The translations under genes and the position numbers were made by a program. Under the pieces are notes generated by a model. It saw only the letters and a program-made list of their open reading frames with translations. It searched no databases and was not told the DNA's origin. A DNA stretch of 64,000 nt from Antiquaquibacter soli (lineage in GTDB: Bacteria > Actinomycetota > Actinomycetes > Actinomycetales > Microbacteriaceae), in NCBI RefSeq assembly GCF_030580675.1, contig NZ_JAUQUB010000001.1, positions 1,054,001 through 1,118,000 of the forward strand. Reading direction: 5' to 3'. Positions 42,406-50,720 of the stretch are shown piece after piece. Numbering within the stretch: position 1 is the first letter of the stretch; every line of letters begins with the position of its first letter.

Positions 42406-44738
42406 CAGTGCTCCTGTTCGGTGGTGCGGAAGACGAGGGTCTCCCAGTCGTCGACGTCGTCGATCTGGACGCGGCCGTCGGTGAGGGTCAGCGGATGCTC
42501 GGCACCGTCCACGACGCGGGCGGCGGCCACGGCGCCGCGCACCCGGAGGGTGAGCGAGGCGAGCCGGGCGACGTCTTCGATCGCCGCGGGCTGCGCGGCG
42601 CCGTAGAGGTCGAGCGGCACGACGGGGTAACCGGTGACGAGGTGCACGACGAGGTCGCTGCCGCGTCGGGCGACGACGGCCTCCGTGTTGTGGTGCGTCC
42701 CCTCGATCGCGACGACGGGCTCCTGCCCCGCGGCGCGCAGCACGAGCTCGGCGAGCAGGTCGCGATAGGCGCCGTGACCCAGCCGCGCGCGGTTGTTGCC
42801 GAGGCGCGCGGTGGACACCACCACGCGACCAGCGCCGACGGATCGCTCCACGATGACGGGCTCCGCCGTCGCGCGGCCCGGCGCCGGCTGGTTGTTGTGC
42901 CAGTAGTTCGACTCGTCCGTCTCGAGCACCGGGTCCGTGCGTGTCGCGAGCACGCGGACGTCGTCAGCGATCTGCGACAGCGGTGCCATCCGACCGTAGT
43001 GGGGCAAGGGCCAGTCGCCGAGGTCGCCGGCGAGCTCGGCGCCCAGCTGCACGTACGGGAAGGTGTAGCCGGAGCGCTCGCCGAATCCGACGCCGAGCAG
43101 GTCCACCAGGGCGGGATCCATCGCTGTCGGGCGACCCCGTTCGTCCCGGGTCCCCGCCTCCCCGGTCACGACGAGGCCGCCGCCGGAGCGGACGAATGCG
43201 CCGAGGGCAGCGACCTCGTCCGGAGACAGGGAGAGGGCATCCGGGAGCACGACGACGCGGTAGTCCGAGAGTCGCGCGAGGGACTCCGGGCGCTCGTCGA
43301 GGAGGTCGACGGGAAGGTGCGCCTCGACGAGGGCGCGGTAGGTACCCGTCACGGCCGCGACGAGGTCGCTCGGCGCCGATCGCGGCTCGCTCTGCGGGAA
43401 CTGCGCCGACTGCTCGCCGTTCGACGGGTTCTCCTCGGCGCCGAGGACGCTCTCGAGCTCGCGCGAGCGCTGGCTCGCGTAGAGCGCGGCGAAGCGTTCC
43501 GGCACCGCGCCGTCGAGCCACCGGGACCGCTCCGCGATCCGCGCGAAGACGGGCGCGAGCCGTCGGTAGACCTCCGGCTCGATCGCGCCGCTCGCGTACG
43601 GCTGGTCGTCGACCGACACCGTCGAGCCGTGGGCGGCGACGGTGAACGCCTCGAATCGCAACTGCGCCTCGGAGCGCAGCGTGAAGTCCCACGTGTGCAC
43701 GAATCGGCTCACGAGAACCTCGCTCGGTCGCCCCTGCACTCCCGCGGAGATGTAGCTCGAGGCGAAGCTCGGGAACCCGAGGCCGTGCCAGTCGGTGTAG
43801 CCCTCGCTCGAGCCGATGTCGGCGAGCTCGAGGTGGCCGGTCGTGAGGCCGATCACCGCGTCGACGAAGGTCGTCGCGTAGAAGTTGGGGATGAGGGCCG
43901 CGAGCGGGCGCTCCTGCGCGAGCACGGCGCGCTGCTCCTCGAGGTAGTCGCGCAGCACCTGCTGCGAGAAGTGGATGAGGTCGATCCAGCCCTCGTCGTC
44001 TCGATCGTCGGGCATCGGTCGGCCGTACTGGGCCTCGAACGCGCGCTGGCAGCGCCAGCACACGCACGGCCCGGCGGTGAGAATGTCGCTCCACAGCCCG
44101 TCGATGGGGTAGCGGCGGGCGATCTCGCGCACCTGGTCGAGCGCGAACTGCCGGTACGGACCGAGGAGGCACAGCGCGGGCCAGCGACCCGTGCTCCCGC
44201 GGGAGGGCGAGGGCACGAGCATCCAGTCGGGGTGGGCGCCGGCGGCGGCCGTGTCCCACATGTTGGAGTAGTAGGCGATGACGCGGATGCCCCGTTGGTG
44301 CGCGGCGGCGAGCTGTTCGCCGAAGAGGTCGCGGCCCTGGAGCTGCGAGTGCGGTCGACCGATCTCCGTGGGGTAGTAGGCGTTGCCGTACTGGCACTTC
44401 GCAAAGAGCACGACGGAGTCGACCCCGGCCTCGGCGAGGATCTCGAGGTCCTCCTCCGGTCGGACGGCCGAGAGCAGCTCGAAGCCGGGATCGGGGACGA
44501 TGCCGCGCTGGTGCGGATCCGCCCAGTCCGGCGTGTGCGCGTCGTAGAAGACCCGGCGTCGGGAGGTCGTCCACCAGGAGGTGTCCGGCCCGGTCACGGG
44601 CGAGAGGCGGGTCGTCACGGTCGTCTGCTGTCCTTCGAAGTCATGCGGGGAGGAGGAGGCTCGGGGCGCCGGTGCCGTCGACTGAGCCGATTTTTCTGCG
44701 GCGGCATCGGGCGCCCCGAGGGCTGTGGGGATGCTCAT
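42405..44738 (-). CDS. GHL6-type glycoside hydrolase with beta-galactosidase trimerisation-like domain
   Basis: This 777-residue protein has an N-terminal TIM-barrel of the GHL6 type (SVVLFAKCQYGNAYYPT, HQRGIRVIAYYSNMWD), distantly related to alpha-amylase and fucosidase barrels, followed by a GH42-like class I glutamine-amidotransferase-fold domain (YRVVVLPDALSLSPDEVAAL) and a beta domain. No signal peptide is present, so it acts on imported oligosaccharide. ATG 44738 overlaps the upstream stop (ATGA); the frame upstream is a shadow. The context suggests release of a fucose-like sugar. Candidate catalytic acids lie in YYSNMWD and LWSDIL. Confidence 0.8.
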   Translation of the reverse strand: MSIPTALGAPDAAAEKSAQSTAPAPRASSSPHDFEGQQTTVTTRLSPVTGPDTSWWTTSRRRVFYDAHTPDWADPHQRGIVPDPGFELLSAVRPEEDLEILAEAGVDSVVLFAKCQYGNAYYPTEIGRPHSQLQGRDLFGEQLAAAHQRGIRVIAYYSNMWDTAAAGAHPDWMLVPSPSRGSTGRWPALCLLGPYRQFALDQVREIARRYPIDGLWSDILTAGPCVCWRCQRAFEAQYGRPMPDDRDDEGWIDLIHFSQQVLRDYLEEQRAVLAQERPLAALIPNFYATTFVDAVIGLTTGHLELADIGSSEGYTDWHGLGFPSFASSYISAGVQGRPSEVLVSRFVHTWDFTLRSEAQLRFEAFTVAAHGSTVSVDDQPYASGAIEPEVYRRLAPVFARIAERSRWLDGAVPERFAALYASQRSRELESVLGAEENPSNGEQSAQFPQSEPRSAPSDLVAAVTGTYRALVEAHLPVDLLDERPESLARLSDYRVVVLPDALSLSPDEVAALGAFVRSGGGLVVTGEAGTRDERGRPTAMDPALVDLLGVGFGERSGYTFPYVQLGAELAGDLGDWPLPHYGRMAPLSQIADDVRVLATRTDPVLETDESNYWHNNQPAPGRATAEPVIVERSVGAGRVVVSTARLGNNRARLGHGAYRDLLAELVLRAAGQEPVVAIEGTHHNTEAVVARRGSDLVVHLVTGYPVVPLDLYGAAQPAAIEDVARLASLTLRVRGAVAAARVVDGAEHPLTLTDGRVQIDDVDDWETLVFRTTEQEH

Positions 44739-45385
44739 GGCCGGGCCCCCTGGGCGGCGTCGATCCCGGCGAGCTCGTCGGCCGTGACGCGAGCCGCGAA
44801 CGCGGCGAGGAGCGCGGGCACGACGAGCGCGAGGGTTCCGACCGTCGCCGCCACCGCGAAGGCGCCGAGGACCCCCAGCGCGATCAGCGAGACGGTCGTG
44901 CCGGGTCGGTACACGGCCAGGATCGCTCCGCCGCGGATCGCCGCGATCCCACCGCGGCCGCGAACGGCGCCGTAGGCCAGCGCTCGGGGCAGGACGGCGA
45001 GGGCGAGGCCCGCGGCGGCGAATCCGACGATCCGGAGCACGCCGTCCTGGCTGACGAGCCAGCCGGACCCGGCCGCCGCCGCGAGGATCAGGAGCGCGAG
45101 CAGGGCATCCGCTCGCAGCAGGTCGCCGACGCGGACCCGGCCGCCGTCCGCGAGAGCCGCGCCCACCTGGGCGAGGCCGGCGGAGGCGAGCGCGAGCGGC
45201 GTCAGGGCCAGGGCGACGAGCCACGGCGGAGCCGCCCCGAGGAGGGCGACGCCCACGGGCACGGCGGTCGCGGCGGTCACGGCACCCACCGCGAGAACGC
45301 GGGGGAGCTCGCGCCACACCTGCAGGGCGGTGACCCGCAGCTGCCCGGCCGGGCCGAGCGCGACGGTCGCGGTCGCGGCGCTCAC
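44735..45385 (-). CDS. polytopic membrane protein of the sugar operon (YesL-like)
   Basis: This 216-residue Ala/Leu-rich protein has about six hydrophobic segments and starts at GTG 45385 in a GTGA overlap with the permease. YesL/DUF624 proteins occupy this position beside MalFG-type permeases in several glycan operons, and the size fits, but similarity is too low for me to be sure. It may assist the transporter. Confidence 0.55.
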   Translation of the reverse strand: MSAATATVALGPAGQLRVTALQVWRELPRVLAVGAVTAATAVPVGVALLGAAPPWLVALALTPLALASAGLAQVGAALADGGRVRVGDLLRADALLALLILAAAAGSGWLVSQDGVLRIVGFAAAGLALAVLPRALAYGAVRGRGGIAAIRGGAILAVYRPGTTVSLIALGVLGAFAVAATVGTLALVVPALLAAFAARVTADELAGIDAAQGARP

Positions 45386-46245
45386 AGCTTGAGCCCGCTC
45401 GACGCGATCGACTGCACGATCCAGCGCTGGGCGACGATGAAGACGACCAGCACCGGGATGATTGCGAGGGTGATCCCCGCGGCGATCGTGCCGAGCGAGC
45501 CGGTCGAGAACCGGCCGGCGAGCAGGACGAGGCCGACGGGCAGCGTCTGGTTCTCGACATCGCGGATCATCACGAGGGGCATGAGCAGGTCGTTCCACCA
45601 GTAGGTGAAGGTGAGGATGCCGAGCGTCGCGAGCGCCGGCCCGGAGAGCGGCAGGATCACTTGGAAGAAGGTGCGAACGTGGCCGGCCCCGTCGATGCGC
45701 GCCGCCTCCTCGAGCTCTCGCGGGAGGCTGAGGAAGTGCTGGCGGAGCAGGAAGATGCCGAACGCGCTGAACACACCCGGCAGGATGAGCGCCCACAGCG
45801 TGTTCGTCAGCCCGAGCTTCGACATCACGAGGAAGAGCGGCACGATCGTGACCTGGAGCGGGATCATGAGCGACCCGATCACGAGGGCGAAGGCGACCCC
45901 GCGACCCGGGAAGCTCAGTCGTGCAAAGGCGTAGCCGGCCGTCGAGCACGTGATGAGCTGCGCCGCGGTGATCGAGCCGGCGACGACGAGCGAGTTCAGG
46001 ATGAAGCGCCCGTAGGGCACCTGCTCGAAGACCTTGCCGAAGTTCTCCAGCGTCGCCTCCGTCGGGAACGGCGAGGGCGGCAGCTCGTAGAGCTCGGCGT
46101 CGCTCGCCGAGATCGCCCCGCGGAATATCCACAGGAAGGGAGCCACGATGGCGACCGCGGCGATGGCGAGGATCGCAAAGGTCAGCACGGTGGTGACGAT
46201 GGTGGACGGCCTCGGAAGGGCTCGTCGCTTCAGGGTGCTGTTCAT
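45382..46245 (-). CDS. carbohydrate ABC transporter permease, MalG type
   Basis: This 287-residue permease has six helices and the EAA loop (EEAARIDGAGHVRTFFQVILP, split here as EEAARIDGAG then LPLSGPALAT) that docks on the ATPase. It pairs with the MalF-type permease before it, which it overlaps by four bases. No ATPase gene is in the locus, so a shared MsiK-like ATPase encoded elsewhere is probable, as is usual in actinobacteria. Confidence 0.92.
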   Translation of the reverse strand: MNSTLKRRALPRPSTIVTTVLTFAILAIAAVAIVAPFLWIFRGAISASDAELYELPPSPFPTEATLENFGKVFEQVPYGRFILNSLVVAGSITAAQLITCSTAGYAFARLSFPGRGVAFALVIGSLMIPLQVTIVPLFLVMSKLGLTNTLWALILPGVFSAFGIFLLRQHFLSLPRELEEAARIDGAGHVRTFFQVILPLSGPALATLGILTFTYWWNDLLMPLVMIRDVENQTLPVGLVLLAGRFSTGSLGTIAAGITLAIIPVLVVFIVAQRWIVQSIASSGLKL

Positions 46246-47201
46246 TCGTAGAAGGTCCATCTGCGGGAGACGCGGAACTGGATGGCGGTCAGAACGATGA
46301 GCACGAGCAGGAGCGTGATGCCGATCGTCGACGCGTAGCCGAGGTCGAAGCTGCCGAAAGCGGTGTCGTAGATGTACTGCACGATCGTCCGACTCGCGTC
46401 GCCCGGTCCGCCGGTGGTGAGCACTCGCGGTTCGGCGAAGAGCTGGAACGCGTTGATCGTGTTGATGACGATGAGGAAGAAGACGGTGGGGGACAGCAGC
46501 GGCAGGGTGATGCGCCAGAAGCGCTGCCAGGCGTTCGTGCCATCCACGATCGCCGCCTCCCGGATCTCGTTCGGGATCGACTGGAGCCCGGCGATGTAGA
46601 CGAGGATCGAGAAGCCGAGGGTCTTCCACGACGAGACGATGATGACCGAGATGGGCGCCCAGAAGCTCGAGCCGAGCCAGTCGATCCGGCCGACGTCGAA
46701 CCACTCGCCGAGCCAGAAGTTGACGAGGCCGAGGTCCTTGTTGAGCAGGAAGCGCCAGATGAGCGCGACCGCCGACGAAGACACGACGAACGGGAAGAGG
46801 AACGACAGCCGGAAGAAGCCGCGCAGCCACCGGGGCATCCTCGTCTCGAGGAGCACGGCCAGCAGCAGCCCGATCGTCACGTTGACGGCGAGGATCGCGA
46901 AGGCCATGTAGGCGGTCGAACCGTACACCGCGAGCAGGCGCCCGTCGGTGAAGAGGCGGGCGAAGTTCGCGAGACCGATGAAGCGGCCGTCGCTCAGGAG
47001 GTTCCAGTTGAAGAAGCTGAGCAGGATGACGCCGGCCGCGGGAGCCAGCACGAAGAGAGCGAAGCCGACGAGGGAGGGGCTCAGGAAGCCGAGGGCCGCG
47101 AGTCCGTCTCCCCGCCGTCGACGCGAACGAGTGTCTGCAGCAGCAGGGGTGGCAACCCGAAGGCTGCCACCCCCGACACCGCTACCGGTGTTACTGGTCA
47201 T
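46242..47201 (-). CDS. carbohydrate ABC transporter permease, MalF type
   Basis: This 319-residue permease has a charged N-terminus, six helices and the EAA loop (REAAIVDGTNAWQRFWRITL). ATG 47201 lies one base after the stop of the binding-protein gene; the open frame begins slightly upstream without a better site. It forms the membrane channel with the MalG-type partner for an oligosaccharide. Confidence 0.92.
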   Translation of the reverse strand: MTSNTGSGVGGGSLRVATPAAADTRSRRRRGDGLAALGFLSPSLVGFALFVLAPAAGVILLSFFNWNLLSDGRFIGLANFARLFTDGRLLAVYGSTAYMAFAILAVNVTIGLLLAVLLETRMPRWLRGFFRLSFLFPFVVSSSAVALIWRFLLNKDLGLVNFWLGEWFDVGRIDWLGSSFWAPISVIIVSSWKTLGFSILVYIAGLQSIPNEIREAAIVDGTNAWQRFWRITLPLLSPTVFFLIVINTINAFQLFAEPRVLTTGGPGDASRTIVQYIYDTAFGSFDLGYASTIGITLLLVLIVLTAIQFRVSRRWTFYE

Positions 47202-47202
47202 C

Positions 47203-48522
47203 TCAGCTGCAGGCCACAATCGGGTCGAGCTCGCCCTGGAGCGTGGTCAGGCCGTCGGCGATCGTCGTCTCACCCGCGAAGATGAGCTGCAGGTTGCGCA
47301 GGACGGTCGACTCGAACTCGCTGTACTTGGCCGGGGCCGGGTAGGGCACGAGCGTGTCGTGGTCGTCGATGCTCGAGTAGAACAGGTCGGAGCTCACCGG
47401 CGGGACGCCCACCTCGCTGATGGTGCTGGCGACGGAGCGCAGCGACGGGATCGAGTCGCCGGGCGCCTCGGGGGTGCCGACGTACTGCTCCTGGATCTCC
47501 GGGCTCACCGTGAACTTCTGGTACTCCCACGCGAGATCCGGGTTCGGCGAGGACTGCAGGATCGGGTAGCCCGAGCCGCCGAACACGGTCTTGTACGTCT
47601 CATCCGACGGGTAGAGCTGGATGTCGAAAGACGTGAAGCCTGCGGGCACGAAGGTGCCGATCGGCCAGCGGCCGGCACCGAACATCGCGATCGATCCGTT
47701 CTGGAACCGGGTGAACACGTCGCTCATCGGCATCGGCGCGGGCGCGATGCCCTCGTCGATGAGCCCCTTGAGGAACTCGAGGGCCTTGGTGACCTCCGGT
47801 GTGTCGACCGTCGCCTCGCAACGGTCGTCGCTCGTCAGGTTGCCGCCCGCGTTCGCCACCCACGGCATGATCCCGGGGAAGATCTCGTTACTGGCCCAGG
47901 TGAAGCCGTACTGGTCGGTCGTTCCGTCGCCGTTGGTGTCCTTCGAGAGGGCGGCCGCGGTCGCCTTGAAGTCGTCCCACGTCCAGTCCGCGGACGGCGC
48001 CTCGAGGCCGGCTGCGGCGAACACGTCGGTGTTGTAATACACGACCATGTTGTTCCAGGCGTTGGTGAGGGTCACGATGTCGCCGTCGACGGTGAACCCG
48101 TCGATGAGTCCCGGCGCGATGTCGTCGACGAGCGCCGCGGCATCCGGGTCGCTCTCGAGGTAGTCGTTGATCGGCAGCGCGAGGTTGTTGGCGTGGATGA
48201 ACTCGGCGCCCTCGCCCGAGATGAGCATGAGGTCGGGCTTCTCGCCGCTCGCGATGAGCGTCGCGACGTTGGCGTAGTAGGTGCCCCAGTTCTCGCCGGC
48301 CACCGGGGTGAGGCTCACCTCGACGTCGGGGTTGGCCGCCATGAAGGCGTCGGCGGTGGCCTGGTTGCCGGTCTGCGCCGCGGGGCCGTAGTCCCAGAAG
48401 ACGACGTTGAGGGTCTTCTCGCCCGAGTCGGAGCCCGAGCTGGGCGCGCAACTGGCGAGGGCCGTTGCGGTGAGCGCGGCAGTGAGTGCTGCGGCCGCGA
48501 TGGTTCTCGTGGTGCGGTTCAT
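47203..48522 (-). CDS. extracellular sugar-binding lipoprotein
   Basis: This 439-residue family-1 solute-binding protein has a lipoprotein signal with lipobox LASC (Cys25) and a mature domain typical of oligosaccharide binders (NVVFWDYGP, ANPDVEVSLTPV, NNMVVYYNTDVF, WTWDDFKATAAAL). Trp and Tyr rich segments would stack on sugar rings. It is the first gene of the operon, behind a promoter with a LacI operator placed between -35 and -10. Confidence 0.92.
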   Translation of the reverse strand: MNRTTRTIAAAALTAALTATALASCAPSSGSDSGEKTLNVVFWDYGPAAQTGNQATADAFMAANPDVEVSLTPVAGENWGTYYANVATLIASGEKPDLMLISGEGAEFIHANNLALPINDYLESDPDAAALVDDIAPGLIDGFTVDGDIVTLTNAWNNMVVYYNTDVFAAAGLEAPSADWTWDDFKATAAALSKDTNGDGTTDQYGFTWASNEIFPGIMPWVANAGGNLTSDDRCEATVDTPEVTKALEFLKGLIDEGIAPAPMPMSDVFTRFQNGSIAMFGAGRWPIGTFVPAGFTSFDIQLYPSDETYKTVFGGSGYPILQSSPNPDLAWEYQKFTVSPEIQEQYVGTPEAPGDSIPSLRSVASTISEVGVPPVSSDLFYSSIDDHDTLVPYPAPAKYSEFESTVLRNLQLIFAGETTIADGLTTLQGELDPIVACS

Positions 48523-48563
48523 GGTTGGGGGTAAATCCTCTCCGTTGAGAATCGGCTGACCCC

Positions 48564-48592
48564 AGTAGACCGCAAGAAATCGGTTTCGTCAA
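48564..48592 (-). promoter_or_regulatory. promoter of the sugar operon with internal LacI operator
   Basis: On the minus strand TTGACG (48592-48587) and TCTACT (48569-48564) are spaced 17 bases. The palindrome GAAACCGATTTC (48587-48576) fills the spacer right after the -35, so a bound LacI protein would block polymerase. Start of translation is 42 bases downstream. Confidence 0.7.
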
Positions 48593-48643
48593 GTTACGCG
48601 ATGAAACACGCGACAAACCCGGTATTTCAGGGCTGAAGTGCGA

Positions 48644-48655
48644 GAAACCGATTGC
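48644..48655. promoter_or_regulatory. second LacI-type operator
   Basis: GAAACCGATTGC matches the minus-strand promoter operator in 11 of 12 positions. It lies about 68 bases away, between the lacI-type gene's 3' end and the promoter, and could allow looping. Confidence 0.6.
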
Positions 48656-48668
48656 AGATTCGGTGTGC

Positions 48669-49658
48669 TCAGCGGGCGGGACGCGCGGCACCGCGCGTGA
48701 CATCCGCCCGCAGCACGACAGTCCGCGCCGGCTGGTCGTCACCGGCGATCCGCTCGAGCAGCATCGTCGCCGCCGTCGTGCCCAGGTGGCGAGCGGGGAG
48801 GTGCACCTGCGTGATCGCGTCGGGATGCAGCGTCGAGAAGGGGAGGTCGCCCACGACGGCGACGCCGAAGTCGGGCGGAGTGATGCCCGCCTCGGAGAGC
48901 GCTTGCAGCGCCCCGACGCCCATGAGGTTGTTCGTGGTGACGACGGCGTCCGGCGGCGAGTCGAGCGCGAGCAGCGCCGCCATCGCCGCTCGGCCGCCGT
49001 CGACACGGTAGTTCGCGTGCTGGAGGTAGCGATCGATCGTCTCGCCCGCGCCGCGCTTGGACACCACTTGGCGCCAGCCGAGGCTGCGCTCCTCGGTCCA
49101 CTCGAGGCCGAGGGGGCCCGCGATGCACGCGACGCGTTCGTAGCCGGCGTCGAACAGCGCCGTCGTCGCGGCGACACCGGCAGCCCGGTTGTCGACCATC
49201 ACCGAGTCGATGGTGAGCCCGGTGTTGCGGTCCACGGCGACCACCGGGCGGCCCCGGTCGGTGACGTGGCGGATATCCCCGTCCTCCGATGCCGGGGCGA
49301 GGATGACCCCCGCCATGTCCTCCGAGTTCGCGATGTCGAGGTAGCGCGTCTCCTTCGCCGGGTCGTCGTCGGTGTTGCACAGGACGACGGAGAACCCGGC
49401 GGCCTGAGCCTTGTCCTCCACGCCCCGGGCGAGCGCCGTGAAGAACGGGTTCTCCACGTCGGGGATGAGGAGGGCGATCAGCTCGGACGACTGGTTGCGC
49501 AGCCGACGCGCGGTGCGGTTGGGCGTGAACTGGAGCTGCTCGGCGGCCTCGCGCACGAGGCGCACCTTCTCCGGGGACACCGCGGCTCCGTTGAGTACTC
49601 GGGAGACGGTTGCGGGCGAGACGCCGGCGAGAGCCGCGACCTCGTAGATGGTGGCCAT
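48669..49658 (-). CDS. LacI family transcriptional regulator
   Basis: This 329-residue repressor has the LacI helix-turn-helix and hinge at the N-terminus (ATIYEVAALAGVSPATVSRVLN) and a periplasmic-binding-like effector domain (ALLIPDVENPFFTALARG, CIAGPLG). ATG 49658 starts the DNA-binding domain directly; the frame upstream has no conserved sequence. Three palindromes related to GAAATCGATTTC flank this gene, so it very likely controls the sugar operon, itself and the divergent esterase-oxidase pair. The inducer would be a sugar made from the imported glycan. Confidence 0.92.
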   Translation of the reverse strand: MATIYEVAALAGVSPATVSRVLNGAAVSPEKVRLVREAAEQLQFTPNRTARRLRNQSSELIALLIPDVENPFFTALARGVEDKAQAAGFSVVLCNTDDDPAKETRYLDIANSEDMAGVILAPASEDGDIRHVTDRGRPVVAVDRNTGLTIDSVMVDNRAAGVAATTALFDAGYERVACIAGPLGLEWTEERSLGWRQVVSKRGAGETIDRYLQHANYRVDGGRAAMAALLALDSPPDAVVTTNNLMGVGALQALSEAGITPPDFGVAVVGDLPFSTLHPDAITQVHLPARHLGTTAATMLLERIAGDDQPARTVVLRADVTRGAARPAR

Positions 49659-49679
49659 AGCGCCCCACTCTAGTTCCAA

Positions 49680-49691
49680 TAAATCGATTTC
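49680..49691. promoter_or_regulatory. third LacI-type operator, between lacI-type gene and esterase
   Basis: TAAATCGATTTC contains the perfect palindrome AAATCGATTT (49681-49690). It lies 21 bases before the regulator ATG and 47 bases before the divergent esterase ATG, allowing autoregulation and control of both directions. Confidence 0.65.
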
Positions 49692-49738
49692 AGATAGCGG
49701 GCGCGCGGGGCTAGCATGGCGACGACCCAGGAGGTGCA

Positions 49739-50716
49739 ATGGCTCCCCGTACCCGCACGGAGACCGACATCATCGCGAACGTCGACCCCGAGATCGCCCC
49801 GGCGATCGCGGCGACGCTCACGCCGTGGCTGCCCGACGGCGAGCTCGAGGTGAGCGCATTGCGCGAGCTGGATGCCGGGCTCGCCGCCGCGCGGGAGCGC
49901 CCCGTCGTCTCGCCCGCTCCCGACGTCGTGCACGTGTCCGGCCCCGACGGCGACGCGCTCGAACTGCGAATCCACGCGGCACGGGGCGGCGCCCCCGCCC
50001 CGGCCCTGCTCTGGATCCACGGCGGCGGGATGATCCTCGGCGCGGCGGAGGGCGACGACGCCCTGTGCCGCGCCTACGCCGACGGCTCAGCGGTCGCGGT
50101 GGTCGCGGTCGACTACCGGCTCGCACCGGAGCATCCGCACCCGGCTCCCGTCGAGGACTGCTATCGCGCTCTCGAGTGGATCGCGAGCGCGCAGCATCCC
50201 GCGATCGCCGCGGGGCGCATCGCCGTCGCCGGGGCGAGCGCGGGCGGCGGCCTCGCTCTCGGCCTCGCGCTCCTGGCTCGGGATCGGGGCGGTCCCCGCA
50301 TCGACTATGTGCAGGCGATCTACCCGATGATCGACGACCGGGGGATCACGGCTGCTCACGAACAGCTCGCGCTCGCGCCCGTCTGGAACGCCCGCCTCGA
50401 CGAGCTCGCGTGGGCCGCATACCTCGGAGGTGCACCCGCTGACCACTACGCCGCGCCGGCCCGGGCCGAGGACGTCGCCGGCCTCCCGTCCCTCGCTATC
50501 GACACGGCCGAGTTCGATCTGTTCCGCGACGACGACATCGACTTCGCCCGCCGGGTGCTCGCGGCGGGCGGGCGCTGCGAGCTGCACGTGGAAGCCGGCA
50601 CGGTGCACGGCTTCGACGGCATCGCGCCCCTCGCGGCGGTCTCCCGGCGCGCCTGGGGTCGGCGATTCGAGACCCTCGCGAGGGCTCTAGGGGTGGCAGT
50701 CCCCGTGTCAGAATGA
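49739..50716 (+). CDS. alpha/beta hydrolase (HSL-type esterase) of the sugar locus
   Basis: This 325-residue esterase has the oxyanion motif WIHGGGM, nucleophile GASAGGG, an Asp in TAEFDLFRDDD and catalytic His in TVHGFDG. It is cytoplasmic. ATG 49739 follows AGGAGGT. Lying divergent from the LacI-type gene with a shared operator, it could remove acyl groups from the imported sugar or act on a lactone. The FAD oxidase begins four bases after its stop. Confidence 0.8.
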   Translation: MAPRTRTETDIIANVDPEIAPAIAATLTPWLPDGELEVSALRELDAGLAAARERPVVSPAPDVVHVSGPDGDALELRIHAARGGAPAPALLWIHGGGMILGAAEGDDALCRAYADGSAVAVVAVDYRLAPEHPHPAPVEDCYRALEWIASAQHPAIAAGRIAVAGASAGGGLALGLALLARDRGGPRIDYVQAIYPMIDDRGITAAHEQLALAPVWNARLDELAWAAYLGGAPADHYAAPARAEDVAGLPSLAIDTAEFDLFRDDDIDFARRVLAAGGRCELHVEAGTVHGFDGIAPLAAVSRRAWGRRFETLARALGVAVPVSE

Positions 50717-50720
50717 CGGA

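Noticed and set aside
44739-45560. Upstream extension of the glycoside hydrolase frame
   Set aside because: Arg/Pro/Ser-rich sequence antisense-like to the membrane protein and permease; the ATG at 44738 has a coupled ATGA start and conserved domains begin only after it.
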